Shown: positions 37,930 through 45,268, numbered from the stretch's first letter. The stretch: 45,667 bases of DNA from Desulfofundulus australicus DSM 11792 (GCF_900129285.1 NZ_FQUW01000023.1:1-45667); one strand, 5' to 3'. Program-made: numbers and translations. Notes: generated from the sequence alone by a model not told the origin.

Positions 37930-39558
37930 TTACGCCTTTCCTCTGGCTGCCGGGCGGAAACGGCACAGGATGTTCCGGGCCAGTTCCAGGGCGTAGTATA
38001 CCTCGCCCACCCGCAGCAGCCAGCAGCTCAGGAAGTAAAAACACCCCCCGGCAGCGATAAGTACCCCCAGGCGCAGGCCCTGCAGCACAAAATCGCCCGG
38101 GCTGTCACCCATGAATTGCCCCACCAGCCCTTCCAGCAGCGGCCAGCCCGCCAGAGCCAGGCCCCGCCCGTCCAGCCACCACACCAGTAGCCCCATCAGC
38201 AGGGAGGCCACCAGAACACGCCCCACCTGCCCCACCAGGACCCTGCCGCCGATATGTCCCAGCCGGCGGCGGAGCAGCCAGAACAAAAGAAGGCAGCCCA
38301 CCCCGGCGGCAGCGGAAGTGGCCAGGGCCAGCCCGGCCAGGCCCAGGTACCGGACCAGGATCAGGTTCAGGGCAATGTTCACGGCTACAGCCGCCAGGCC
38401 GGTGGTCATGGGAGTCCAGGTATCCTGCAGGGCGTAAAAGGCCCGGTTGAGGAACTCCCGCCACATCAAAAAAAGCAGGCCGGGAGTGTAAAAGAAAAGG
38501 GCCACGGCCGTCATGGCGGCGTCCCGGCTGTCAAAGGCGCCCCGCTGGAAGATAAACCGCACCAGGTCTTCCCGGAGAACCATCATGCCCACCGTCAGGG
38601 GAACCAGCACAAAGGCCAGCACCCGCAGGCCCCGGACCAATCCGGCCCGGAACCCGGCGGCATCCTCTAAAGCCCTGCGCTCGGTCAAAGCGGGGTAGAG
38701 GACGGTAATCAGGGGGACGGCAAAAAGACCCTGGGGCAGGTTCAAAACCCGCTGGGCGTAATTCAGGGCAGAAATACTGCCCTCGGCCAGGCCGGAAGCC
38801 AGCATGCGGTCCACAATTACGTTCAGCTGGTTTGCCCCCACCCCGATCAGCACCGGCCCGGCCAGCCAGAGCATTTTTTTCAAGGCCGGGTGGCGACGGT
38901 TGAAGACCGGGCGGTAGGTGATGCCCCGCCGGTAGAGGGCCGGCACCTGGATGAAAAACTGGCTGGCCGTGGCCAGCACCGTGGCCCAGGCCACACCGGC
39001 AATACCCCCGTAAGCCCCGGCTAAAAGGATGCCTGTGATCATGATGATGTTGTAAGGGATGCCCATGAAGGCCGGGGCGGCAAAGTGCTGGTGGGCGTTG
39101 AGCACCCCCTGGGCCCAGCCCACCATACCCATGATCACCACCATGGGCAGCAGCACCCGCACCAGCCGGGTGGTAAGCTCCGCCTGCTCCGGGCCGAACC
39201 CCGGGGCCAGGATGACCACCAGCCAGGGAGCCGCCGGTATTCCCAGCAGGGCGACGACCAGCAGGATACCGGTGACGGCATGGAAGCAGGTCCAGATCAG
39301 TTCCGGCAGCTCGGGCCTTTTCTCCGCCCGGTGCAGGTACTCGCTGAAAAAAGGAATGCCCACCGTTGTAATGGTGGTGCCCACCAGGCCGAAGAGAAGA
39401 ACCGGGATGATCATGGCCACCAGATAAGCATCGGTGGCCGCGCTGGCGCCGAAGGCCGCCGCCAGGACCGCTTCCCGGCCGAAGCCCATGATTTTGCTCA
39501 AAATGGTGGCGCCCATGACCAGCACCGTGGCCCGGGCGATCCGTCCTCCGTCGGTCAG
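37930..39558 (-). CDS. murJ: Lipid II flippase MurJ
   Basis: A MOP-superfamily flippase (about 14 transmembrane helices) for lipid II in peptidoglycan synthesis. Family pattern: VMGATILSKIMGFGREAVLA, ATDAYLVAMIIPVLLFGLVG, TVGIPFFSEYLHR, the APGFG motif, NQLNVIVDRMLASGLAEGSI, ALNYAQRVLNLPQGLFAVPL, a FYALQDTWTPMTTGLAAVAV segment and a hydrophobic C-terminus. The GTG at 39525 gives 531 aa with a rather short N-terminus. An in-frame CTG at 39556-39558, 9 bases after GAGGTGA, adds LTDGGRIARAT and better fits the family, so I place the start there. It coexists with amj at 12858. Which flippase is essential is unknown. Confidence 0.92.
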   Translation of the reverse strand: MTDGGRIARATVLVMGATILSKIMGFGREAVLAAAFGASAATDAYLVAMIIPVLLFGLVGTTITTVGIPFFSEYLHRAEKRPELPELIWTCFHAVTGILLVVALLGIPAAPWLVVILAPGFGPEQAELTTRLVRVLLPMVVIMGMVGWAQGVLNAHQHFAAPAFMGIPYNIIMITGILLAGAYGGIAGVAWATVLATASQFFIQVPALYRRGITYRPVFNRRHPALKKMLWLAGPVLIGVGANQLNVIVDRMLASGLAEGSISALNYAQRVLNLPQGLFAVPLITVLYPALTERRALEDAAGFRAGLVRGLRVLAFVLVPLTVGMMVLREDLVRFIFQRGAFDSRDAAMTAVALFFYTPGLLFLMWREFLNRAFYALQDTWTPMTTGLAAVAVNIALNLILVRYLGLAGLALATSAAAGVGCLLLFWLLRRRLGHIGGRVLVGQVGRVLVASLLMGLLVWWLDGRGLALAGWPLLEGLVGQFMGDSPGDFVLQGLRLGVLIAAGGCFYFLSCWLLRVGEVYYALELARNILCRFRPAARGKA

Positions 39559-39638
39559 TGTGCTAGTTCACCTCGTTTCCAGCAGCGTACGGGATGTTTA
39601 AAATGTTCTCCACGGCTGGCTTTCCCTTCCGGTCATAA

Positions 39639-39668
39639 TTCGGCAGGGGGCCGGCGATTCCTGCCGAA
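39639..39668. repeat. 9-bp inverted repeat upstream of the HEPN gene
   Basis: TTCGGCAGG (39639-39647) and CCTGCCGAA (39660-39668) flank a 12-base GC-rich loop in the gap between murJ and the HEPN fragment. No U tract follows on either strand. A second, weaker repeat (TGTCAG/CTGACA) lies at about 39697-39717. Role unknown; the rest of 39559-39727 contains no gene. Confidence 0.5.
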
Positions 39669-39727
39669 AATAGGAGCAATTCTGTAACGGCTGGCTGTCA
39701 GGATAGCCCCGCTGACAACCGGAGGGG

Positions 39728-40093
39728 GTGAATTGTCTTCAGCAGCAGGTAAGCTTAAAGGAATTGAAACAAAACAAAATAATCAGGCGATACATTGAGC
39801 GAACCCTTCACCTGGCTGTTGAAGCCTGCCTGGATATCGGCAACCATATTATTGCCGACTCTCAGCTTCGCGAGCCCCAGGACTATAAAGACATCATGGT
39901 TGTTCTTACGGAAGCGGGGTTTCTTCCCCCTGCCAGGCTGGAGAACTTAAAAAAAATGGCGCAATTTTGTAACGTTATCGTTCACGATTACGCCAGAATC
40001 GACCCCGAAATCCTGTATGGGATTTTACGAAATAATCTCGATGACTTGCGCCTGTTCGCTGGCATGGTCAGGGACATGTTTTTGAAGGAGTAA
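39728..40093 (+). pseudogene. HepT-type HEPN toxin homologue, N-truncated and catalytically altered
   Basis: The protein matches the DUF86/HepT (HEPN) family over most of its length: IIRRYIERTLHLAVEACLDI then GNHIIADSQLREPQDYKDIM, then a C-terminal VIVHDYARIDPEILYGILRN. HepT RNases use an RxxxxH motif; here Arg is replaced by Cys81 (FCNVIVHDY; TGT at 39968-39970, one transition from CGT), while the His and Tyr remain. The normal N-terminal 20 or so residues are missing, and the GTG at 39728 touches the ribosome binding site; a TTG at 39733 with good spacing is in another frame and stops after 21 codons. No MntA nucleotidyltransferase antitoxin gene is adjacent. It is most likely a decayed solitary toxin. 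The family is certain; lack of activity is inferred. Confidence 0.75.
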
Positions 40094-40095
40094 TA

Positions 40096-40590
40096 AGAGT
40101 GGGCGTAATTGCCTCCGGTGGCGTAAATGTTATGGGTAACAGCATTCAACCGGCTCCAGCCGCCCCGCTGCAAAAGGTATTTTAAAAGCTCTCTTTCCTC
40201 CTCTTCCAGTTCCCCCACCGCCTTTTCCAGGTTATCGCGTCGGGAAAGAAATTGCCGCAGTTGCTCTTCCCGCTGCCGGCGCTGCCGCGCGGGCTCGAAG
40301 CCGTAATATATGCAGGCACCCTCCAGCCAGTGGGCGGGCATGTTTTTCAACTCCCGGGAGAGGGGAGCGTCCACGGGCAGAGGTTTCTCTTCTATTTTCC
40401 GGCGCTCATCTTCCTCATACGCCCGCATAATCATTTCCGGCATTTCCGACAGGAGAACAGCATTTTCCTTACGCTCTATTTCCCTTTCCAGAGCTTCAAG
40501 CTTTTCGGCATGCTCCTTTTCAAATTCCGGATCATCGATTCTGGCCAAATACTGACGGGCTTTCGCCACCTCTCCCTTTTCCAGCATCAC
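40096..40590 (-). pseudogene. Fragment of an unrecognised, highly charged helical protein
   Basis: The minus-strand frame encodes about 165 residues of Glu/Arg/Lys-rich helices (KARQYLARIDDPEFEKEHAE, then KLEALEREIERKENAVLLSE, then EEERELLKYLLQRGGWSRLN) with normal codon use, but it is broken at both ends. It runs into the HepT remnant near 40095 without its own C-terminus, and its 5' side begins, without a ribosome binding site, 15 bases before the SLH gene's stop. I do not recognise the family. It is best read as the middle of a larger gene displaced by rearrangement. Confidence 0.5.
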
Positions 40591-40604
40591 AGGTGCGAAG
40601 TATG

Positions 40605-42269
40605 CTATTCACCTGCAATCCGGATCTCCATAACCACGCCGGCTCCATCCAGCCACAGCTCAATCCGGGATTTGATGTACCGGTCCAGGTCGGAAAAGGC
40701 AATTCTGTTGCCCGAGGGATCAGTTACCCTCACCGCGGGGTCCACATCATACTCCCTGTCCTTTTCCAGAACAATGCGGTAAGTCCCTCCAGTTGTTTTG
40801 ATGGCCTGCAGTTTGCCCGTTTGTTTTTTCAGGCCGGGACGGGAGGTTATCTTAATTTGCAGCACCCGTTCGTCCTGAATCTCCCCAGGGATGGGATCGA
40901 GGTAGGTAATTTCCACCCGGTCTCCCCGCATAACGCCCCCGGCACGCCGGTCTTCCCTGTCCACTATCCTGGCCCGGTCCCAGTAATCGAAGCGATCCGG
41001 GTTGCCCTTCTGGCTGGACCTGCCCAGCAGCCCCAGCGTTTTGCCGGTGAGTGTACCTACGGTACCCGAGATCTTTTTTACCTCGAGCAGGGTAACCCGC
41101 TTTACCTGGCCGCCGTCAAGCTCCACTTCCACGAAGACGCCCGGTTTGAGGGAGCGGAAATCCTGTTTGGCCCTTTTCCCCACCAGCACCGCATCCCAGG
41201 CCAGAGAAAAAATGCGATCCTCGCAGTTCAAATCGTTCAATACCAGCAGGTTATCTTCACCCAGGACTACGGACTTCACCGAACCGGTTACTTTCTCTGT
41301 ATTACCTGCTGTCTTCCGTTCCTCCAGCAGGTTGACCCAGCGCACCTGCCGGCGGCCGTCCAGGATAACTTCCACCCGGTGGTTGCCGGCCTGGAGCAGC
41401 GTGCATTCCCTGCCGCCGGCGAAGCAATGATAATCTGGACTTACCCGCAACTTCTGCACCCCGGCCAGGGAGGTGAGCTCCAGTTCCAGGCCTTTCGGGT
41501 CCATACGCACACTGGAAACCCAACCCTCCAGCCGACGGCCCGCCGGCACTTTAACCCAGTTGCGGTCCAGCAGGCTGGAAAGAATGACCGCCATTTCAGC
41601 GCGGTTCAATATGTGGGCGGGACGGAAAGTGCCATCGGAATACCCGGACATGATCCCGGCTGCAGCCACGGCCCGGATGTAGGGTTGGTACAGGGCGGGT
41701 GCCCGGTCGATGTCGGGAAAGTCACCGGTGGAAGGGGCACTGCCGGAAGTGTCTCCCTCTTCCGGTACGGCCAGGTAAAAACTCCGGGCCAGTAAAGCGG
41801 CCACTTCGGCCCGGGTTACCGGTTTATCCGGATTAAAGGATGCCACCCACTCCGGGGGCAAAAATTCCTTTTTTACTGCCAGGGTAAAGGAATCCTGGCC
41901 CCAGGGAACGCGGGGGATAGGGCTTCCAGCAGGCGAAGGCGTGCCGGCAGCCTCAACGGTGTGCCTCCGGGTTCCCCGGCGGGCCGCCTCTGCCGCGGCC
42001 TTTTCGAAATCGCCCACCCGCATCACCAGGGCCACCAGCTCCAGCCGGGTGAGGGGGCGCTGGGGCCGGTAGGTGGCATCGGGATAACCCCGGACCAGAT
42101 CCAGGGCGGCCAGGCGCAGGATATGGCTTCTGGCCCAGTGGTTCCGTATATCCTTAAACCATTCTGTTCCGGCCGACTCCCCCGCTGCCACCCGGGGAGG
42201 CAAAATGAACATAATCCCTGCAATCATTCCCGCCATCAGCAGGACAAACTGGAGATGAAATCGCCTCAT
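40605..42269 (-). CDS. S-layer-homology domain protein, secreted
   Basis: A 554-aa exported protein. The signal peptide is FHLQFVLLMAGMIAGIMFIL followed by a probable AAG-type site near residue 30. Three SLH repeats follow: WFKDIRNHWARSHILRLAAL with DLVRGYPDATYRPQRPLTRL (about 37-85), a weaker second repeat with FNPDKPVTRAEVAALLARSF, and DFPDIDRAPALYQPYIRAVA with AAGIMSGYSDGTFRPAHILN. These anchor the protein to the cell-wall polymer. The remaining 330 residues are beta-rich repeats (EVILDGRRQVRWVNLLEE, EVELDGGQVKRVTLLEVKKI) of no family I recognise. The ATG at 42269 follows AGGTG by 8 bases. Its natural upstream neighbour is the PQQ-type gene at 43514, from which it is now separated by a partial duplicate and vapBC. 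Confidence 0.88.
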   Translation of the reverse strand: MRRFHLQFVLLMAGMIAGIMFILPPRVAAGESAGTEWFKDIRNHWARSHILRLAALDLVRGYPDATYRPQRPLTRLELVALVMRVGDFEKAAAEAARRGTRRHTVEAAGTPSPAGSPIPRVPWGQDSFTLAVKKEFLPPEWVASFNPDKPVTRAEVAALLARSFYLAVPEEGDTSGSAPSTGDFPDIDRAPALYQPYIRAVAAAGIMSGYSDGTFRPAHILNRAEMAVILSSLLDRNWVKVPAGRRLEGWVSSVRMDPKGLELELTSLAGVQKLRVSPDYHCFAGGRECTLLQAGNHRVEVILDGRRQVRWVNLLEERKTAGNTEKVTGSVKSVVLGEDNLLVLNDLNCEDRIFSLAWDAVLVGKRAKQDFRSLKPGVFVEVELDGGQVKRVTLLEVKKISGTVGTLTGKTLGLLGRSSQKGNPDRFDYWDRARIVDREDRRAGGVMRGDRVEITYLDPIPGEIQDERVLQIKITSRPGLKKQTGKLQAIKTTGGTYRIVLEKDREYDVDPAVRVTDPSGNRIAFSDLDRYIKSRIELWLDGAGVVMEIRIAGE

Positions 42270-42270
42270 A

Positions 42271-42612
42271 TCAGGAACACCTACTTGAACGGCGCCAGGA
42301 ATTGCCGGCATCCAGTATTTTGTACAAACTCCCTTTGTCTGTGACTGCGTACAGGTAACCGTCCGGGCCCACAAGCGGCGGCCTGTCGACAGCCCCGTCC
42401 AGATCCAGGTCCCAGATCAACCGCCCTCCGGTGCCGACCGCCAGCAGGCGTTTGTCGGAAGTTCCGGCATAAATCCTGTTCCGCCTGCCGTCCACCGCCG
42501 GGGCTGAAACCAGATTCAAGAGCGGCTGGTACCATTTTTCCTGCCCGGTTTGCGCATCCAGGGCATAAATACGTCCCCCGGCAGTGAAATAAAGCTGCAA
42601 ACCACGTATACC
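42271..42612 (-). pseudogene. Partial, internally deleted copy of the PQQ/beta-propeller gene end
   Basis: The sequence 42301-42594 repeats 43520-43813 with 13 mismatches and no gaps over 294 bases by my count. It encodes the last two propeller repeats (YFTAGGRIYALDAQTGQEKW, then LLAVGTGGRLIWDLDLDGAV). At 42594 it joins GCTGCAAACCACGTATACC (to 42612), which matches 44078-44096 in the intact gene; the copy therefore has a 264-base internal deletion and a frame change at the join. It lacks the normal stop and reads on to 42271. There is no signal peptide and no start site worth the name. Confidence 0.85.
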
Positions 42613-42630
42613 CATAGAAACTAAACTATT

Positions 42631-43044
42631 TTACCAGCCTTTAATTACTAATTGTTCGAAGGGGTAGTGGGAAAGGTTTCTGGTAACCAGGACCAGGTTC
42701 CTGGAAATGGCCAGGGCAGCGTTGGTCACATCCGCGATGGCCAGGGTATAACCCCTGGAAAGCCACTCCTGCCTCAACCGTCCGGCCAAAGCCGCCTCTT
42801 CGAAAGTGGGAGTAAGGTAAAAGTAAAGTTCCCGCAGCATTTTCTCCACCTGCTCCTGCACCGGCTGCGGTACACCCGTCATAAATTCTGTGACCACAAC
42901 GCTGGAAATAAAGAGATCTTCCTGGTTAATCTCGAGGAGCAGCTTTTCTGCCCTGACCCTTAAATTATTCCGCCGGCCCCGGTTTAAATCAATTAAAAAG
43001 TCCGTATCCAATAAAAATCCCGCTCTGTCATTTTCCGAAATCAT
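42631..43044 (-). CDS. vapC: PIN-domain toxin VapC
   Basis: A 137-aa PIN-domain endoribonuclease, the toxin half of a type II toxin-antitoxin pair. The acidic residues of the active site are visible: FLLDTDFLIDLNRG (Asp), SVVVTEFMTG (Glu) and YTLAIADVTNAALAIS (Asp). The fourth motif LVTRNLSHYPFEQL retains TRN but has His where Asp is common. The start ATG shares one base with the antitoxin stop (TAATG), and AAAGGAG lies at the end of the antitoxin gene. It sits inside a broken PQQ-SLH gene pair, consistent with recent insertion. A 53-base remnant of a second copy lies at 45181. Confidence 0.9.
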   Translation of the reverse strand: MISENDRAGFLLDTDFLIDLNRGRRNNLRVRAEKLLLEINQEDLFISSVVVTEFMTGVPQPVQEQVEKMLRELYFYLTPTFEEAALAGRLRQEWLSRGYTLAIADVTNAALAISRNLVLVTRNLSHYPFEQLVIKGW

Positions 43045-43283
43045 TATTTTCTCCTTTCGTCTGCAGCCCTTAAGCGGTTAACAAAAGCCAGGGTGTCTAA
43101 ATCGTCGGCGATAAAACCTTCCGCACCCGCGATATGGGCAAGACGCGCTTTGCGTTTGAGCTCTTTTTCGATGGCCGCGGCTATAAACCGGGAGCGATTC
43201 CCTTTACCCACCAGGGCGTCAATTTTCTGGACGATCCCCAAAGGCAACCTTACGGCTGTGATTTTAGAATTTCCAGTGGTCAT
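43044..43283 (-). CDS. vapB: Ribbon-helix-helix antitoxin (VapB type)
   Basis: A 79-aa antitoxin. The N-terminal RHH DNA-binding domain reads SKITAVRLPLGIVQKIDALV, then GKGNRSRFIAAAIEKELKRK (residues about 5-45). The C-terminal tail, FIADDLDTLAFVNRLRAADE, would thread into the VapC active site. It is translationally coupled to vapC by a TAATG overlap. The ATG at 43283 follows AGGAGTG by about 9 bases. The pair has its own promoter (43315-43343), where autoregulation by the VapBC complex is expected. Confidence 0.88.
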   Translation of the reverse strand: MTTGNSKITAVRLPLGIVQKIDALVGKGNRSRFIAAAIEKELKRKARLAHIAGAEGFIADDLDTLAFVNRLRAADERRK

Positions 43284-43314
43284 TTACATCACACTCCTGC
43301 CCTGTATTACATTA

Positions 43315-43343
43315 AGTATAACATAACGAAGTAGGCCTTACAA
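43315..43343 (-). promoter_or_regulatory. vapBC promoter
   Basis: Minus strand: TTGTAA (43338-43343), 17-base spacer, TATACT (43315-43320), about 30 bases before the antitoxin ATG. The surrounding AT-rich sequence has imperfect symmetry (GTTATGTTATAC), as expected for an RHH operator, but I could not define its limits. Confidence 0.55.
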
Positions 43344-43411
43344 TCTCCTGCTTAATGGCGGGGCATGCGCCGCTTATGCCGTCCCAACCCCGGTTTTTAT
43401 CCTGCAATTTG

Positions 43412-43513
43412 TTTGCCAAAGAAAGATTGGCGGAGCAATGCGGCGTGCTCACCGACGGCAAAGTTCAGAAACTGGTGCGCCGGGCAATTCTTTTGCATCT
43501 TGGATTTGCGTAA
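43412..43513 (+). pseudogene. C-terminal scrap of an unknown gene, plus strand
   Basis: A 33-codon plus-strand frame reads FAKERLAEQCGVLTDGKVQK, then LVRRAILLHLGFA, and stops at TAA 43511-43513, adjacent to the reverse-strand stop of the PQQ gene. It looks like genuine protein sequence (a C-terminal helix) but has no upstream gene. It is unrecognised and may mark another recombination junction between 43344 and 43513. Confidence 0.3.
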
Positions 43514-44701
43514 CTAGGGATTGCCGGTATCCAGTATTTTGTACAAGCTCCCTTTGTCTGTGACTACGTACAGGTAACCGTCCGGGCCCACAAGCGGCGG
43601 CCTGCTGACGGCCCCGTCCAGATCCAGGTCCCAGATCAACCGCCCTTCGGTATTGACCGCCAGCAGGCGTTTGTCGGAAGTTCCGGCATAAATCCTGTTC
43701 CGCCTGCCGTCCACCGCCGGGGCTGAAATCAGATTCAAGAGCGGCTGATACCATTTTTGCTGCCCGGTTTGCGCATCCAGGGCATAAATACGTCCCCCGG
43801 CAGTGAAATAAAGGGTTTTATCCGGGGAAAGAACCGGAGCGGTCAGGTCGTCGAAGGGTATGGTCTGGCTCCAGGCGGGCCGGCCGCTGTCCTCCGGCCG
43901 GAAAGCATATACCTTCCCTTTATTCAACCTGTCGAGTTTCGACGGATTAACCGTTGCATAGAGAACGCCGTCGCCTCCCGGAACCAGGTGGACCTCCTTT
44001 ATCTCTCCCAGCCAGTAACGCCAGAGGATTTTCCCGGCACCGTCCACAGCCAGCAGGGTCGATCCAGCCTGCCTGCGGCTGCAAACCACGTATACCGCCC
44101 GCTCGTCGCCGGCACAACCGTCAATTGCCCGGTCTTTAAGGGGGACGGCCCGGTACAGATCGCCGGCATCCCAGTGTAACAACGCCCATTTATACCGGCC
44201 AATGGTGTCCACGGCGTACAATGCTGCAGGCAGGGGCAGGTAAAGGTAACCCCGCGGACCTGAAGACAACCAGGCAGGCCCGGGTGCCGTGGAACCCTGG
44301 AAGGCACTGAAACTCCATCCTGCCGCCCCGTTAATTTTTATTTCCTGCACCACGGTACTCCCCGGTAAAAAAATAGAACCGGCGGGACCGAAAACCGGCC
44401 GGCCCATCCTTCCCCCCGCCGGACCGGCCGCCTCCCAGACCACCCGCCCCCGGGTGTCCACCGCCGCCAGTTTGTTGCCTACGGGGAGGTATAAAAGGCC
44501 GTTGGGGCCAACCATTATGTCCCCCGAAAGGCGGCCCACCCCGGACAACTGCCAGATAAACTGCGCCGGTTTCCCCTTCTGTTCGGCCGGGGAATAGACG
44601 GTCAGACCCTGGGCGGCCCGGGCGGGAGAAGGAACGATTAGATGAAAGATAAGCAGCCCAAGGACAAGCCGGGCTAATAATTGCTTCGGTACTCCACACA
44701 T
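43514..44701 (-). CDS. Secreted PQQ-like beta-propeller repeat protein
   Basis: A 395-aa exported protein. The signal peptide is KQLLARLVLGLLIFHLIVPS followed by PARA, then the mature AQGLTVYSP. The rest is a series of PQQ/YVTN-like blades of about 40 residues, each with a G..Y......LYALD/AVDT..G...W core: NGLLYLPVGNKLAAVDTRGR, YLYLPLPAALYAVDTIGRYK, VVCSRRQAGSTLLAVDGAGK, LYFTAGGRIYALDAQTGQQK and RIYAGTSDKRLLAVNTEGRL. It presumably forms a surface or extracytoplasmic propeller for protein binding, with no enzymatic cofactor motif visible. The ATG at 44701 has AGGTGG 6-8 bases upstream and is preferred to the GTG at 44710. It was probably followed by the SLH gene before vapBC insertion. Confidence 0.88.
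   Translation of the reverse strand: MCGVPKQLLARLVLGLLIFHLIVPSPARAAQGLTVYSPAEQKGKPAQFIWQLSGVGRLSGDIMVGPNGLLYLPVGNKLAAVDTRGRVVWEAAGPAGGRMGRPVFGPAGSIFLPGSTVVQEIKINGAAGWSFSAFQGSTAPGPAWLSSGPRGYLYLPLPAALYAVDTIGRYKWALLHWDAGDLYRAVPLKDRAIDGCAGDERAVYVVCSRRQAGSTLLAVDGAGKILWRYWLGEIKEVHLVPGGDGVLYATVNPSKLDRLNKGKVYAFRPEDSGRPAWSQTIPFDDLTAPVLSPDKTLYFTAGGRIYALDAQTGQQKWYQPLLNLISAPAVDGRRNRIYAGTSDKRLLAVNTEGRLIWDLDLDGAVSRPPLVGPDGYLYVVTDKGSLYKILDTGNP
43520..43813. repeat. 294-bp direct repeat (copy in the intact PQQ gene; partner 42301-42594)
   Basis: This segment and 42301-42594 are direct repeats, 281 of 294 positions identical by hand alignment with no gaps. They flank the vapBC pair and the short unknown fragment. 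Homologous recombination between them would excise vapBC, so the module is potentially unstable. Confidence 0.9.
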
Positions 44702-44784
44702 GCCGACCACCTTTTACTGGTTCAGTCATATCCCCAGCGTTACCAATCACCACCCGGAAACCGCAAGCTCCGCCGCGGCCAGCG

Positions 44785-44826
44785 GCGTCTCCAGGAGTCC
44801 GGCGTTTTTTAAGGGCACGAACACAG
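44785..44826. repeat. Short dispersed repeat with T tract, copy 1 (copy 2 at 45141-45176)
   Basis: GCGTCTCCAGGAGTCCGGCG followed by six T, then AAGGGCACGAACACAG here; GCGTCTCCAAGAGTCCGGCA followed by seven T, then AGAACACAG at 45141-45176. The shared T tract behind a partly self-complementary CTCC(A)GGAG core looks terminator-like on the plus strand in copy 1. It lies in the leader of the PQQ gene. Confidence 0.5.
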
Positions 44827-44891
44827 AATACGGGGGGAGAGAGTCCGCTTCTGATCTCAGTCTCCGGTTGGTTCCAGCGGGTTACTGATTC

Positions 44892-44954
44892 TCAACGTGG
44901 GGAAGGTGTATTTTTTTCGCCGGCAGCGGCGGTCTCTGCAAGTGCCGCCTTCAT
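44892..44954 (-). CDS. Possible 20-aa leader peptide upstream of the PQQ gene
   Basis: An ATG at 44952-44954 preceded by AGGGGGGTGA at 5-6 bases opens MKAALAETAAAGEKNTPSPR, ending at TGA 44892-44894. It lies about 50 bases downstream of a good promoter (45014-45042) and nearly 200 bases before the PQQ start. The ribosome binding site is stronger than that of the PQQ gene itself. It may be a regulatory leader ORF or the decapitated start of a lost gene. Confidence 0.35.
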   Translation of the reverse strand: MKAALAETAAAGEKNTPSPR

Positions 44955-45013
44955 CGATTTCACCCCCCTGGATGCTTGCGGGGAAAGACCCTGACTGGCT
45001 CTTTCGCGGCATT

Positions 45014-45042
45014 ATTGTAACATTTTTCCGTAAGGCGGGCAA
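45014..45042 (-). promoter_or_regulatory. Promoter for the PQQ-gene leader
   Basis: Minus strand: TTGCCC (45037-45042), 17-base spacer, TACAAT (45014-45019). The resulting leader before the PQQ start (44701) is about 300 bases and contains the small ORF at 44892-44954 and repeat copy 1. Confidence 0.5.
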
Positions 45043-45140
45043 TGATTTGTGGGGTAAAAACGCAAAAATCATGAGAAGCTTGCCAGCATTCCTCGATATG
45101 AAAATATTAAATTTTAAGGAACTTAACAGGTGCGAAGCAT

Positions 45141-45176
45141 GCGTCTCCAAGAGTCCGGCATTTTTTTAGAACACAG
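45141..45176. repeat. Short dispersed repeat, copy 2
   Basis: Second copy of the element described at 44785. It is immediately preceded by ACAGGTGCGAAGCATGC (45126-45142), which also occurs, with one mismatch, at 40589-40605 next to the SLH stop codon, and is immediately followed by a vapC scrap. It thus appears to mark a recombination junction. Confidence 0.5.
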
Positions 45177-45180
45177 GATA

Positions 45181-45233
45181 TTAAATCAATCAAAAAGTCC
45201 GTGTCCAATAAAAATCCGGCTCTGTCGTTTTCC
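45181..45233 (-). pseudogene. 53-bp remnant of a second vapC 5' end
   Basis: The sequence matches 42983-43035, in the vapC N-terminus, at 49 of 53 positions. It encodes NDRAGFLLDTDFLIDL-like sequence, including the first catalytic Asp. Nothing else of that gene is present. It shows that a second, related toxin gene once lay in this accessory stretch, or that a fragment of vapC was copied here. Confidence 0.75.
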
Positions 45234-45239
45234 TAAAAA

Positions 45240-45268
45240 GGGGCATTATTGGTCACTGAATAATCCCC
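45240..45268. repeat. Hairpin GGGG-ATTATT / AATAAT-CCCC
   Basis: GGGGCATTATT (45240-45250) and AATAATCCCC (45259-45268) form a 10-bp stem with one bulged C and an 8-base loop, just downstream of the end of the Rpn-like gene on its strand. No U tail is present. A second GGTCAC copy follows at about 45276-45281. It may be a decayed mobile-element end or a weak terminator. Confidence 0.4.

Noticed and set aside
44711-45010. Riboswitch in the PQQ-gene leader
   Set aside because: Compared by eye with c-di-GMP, cobalamin and molybdenum-cofactor aptamers; no conserved core was found.
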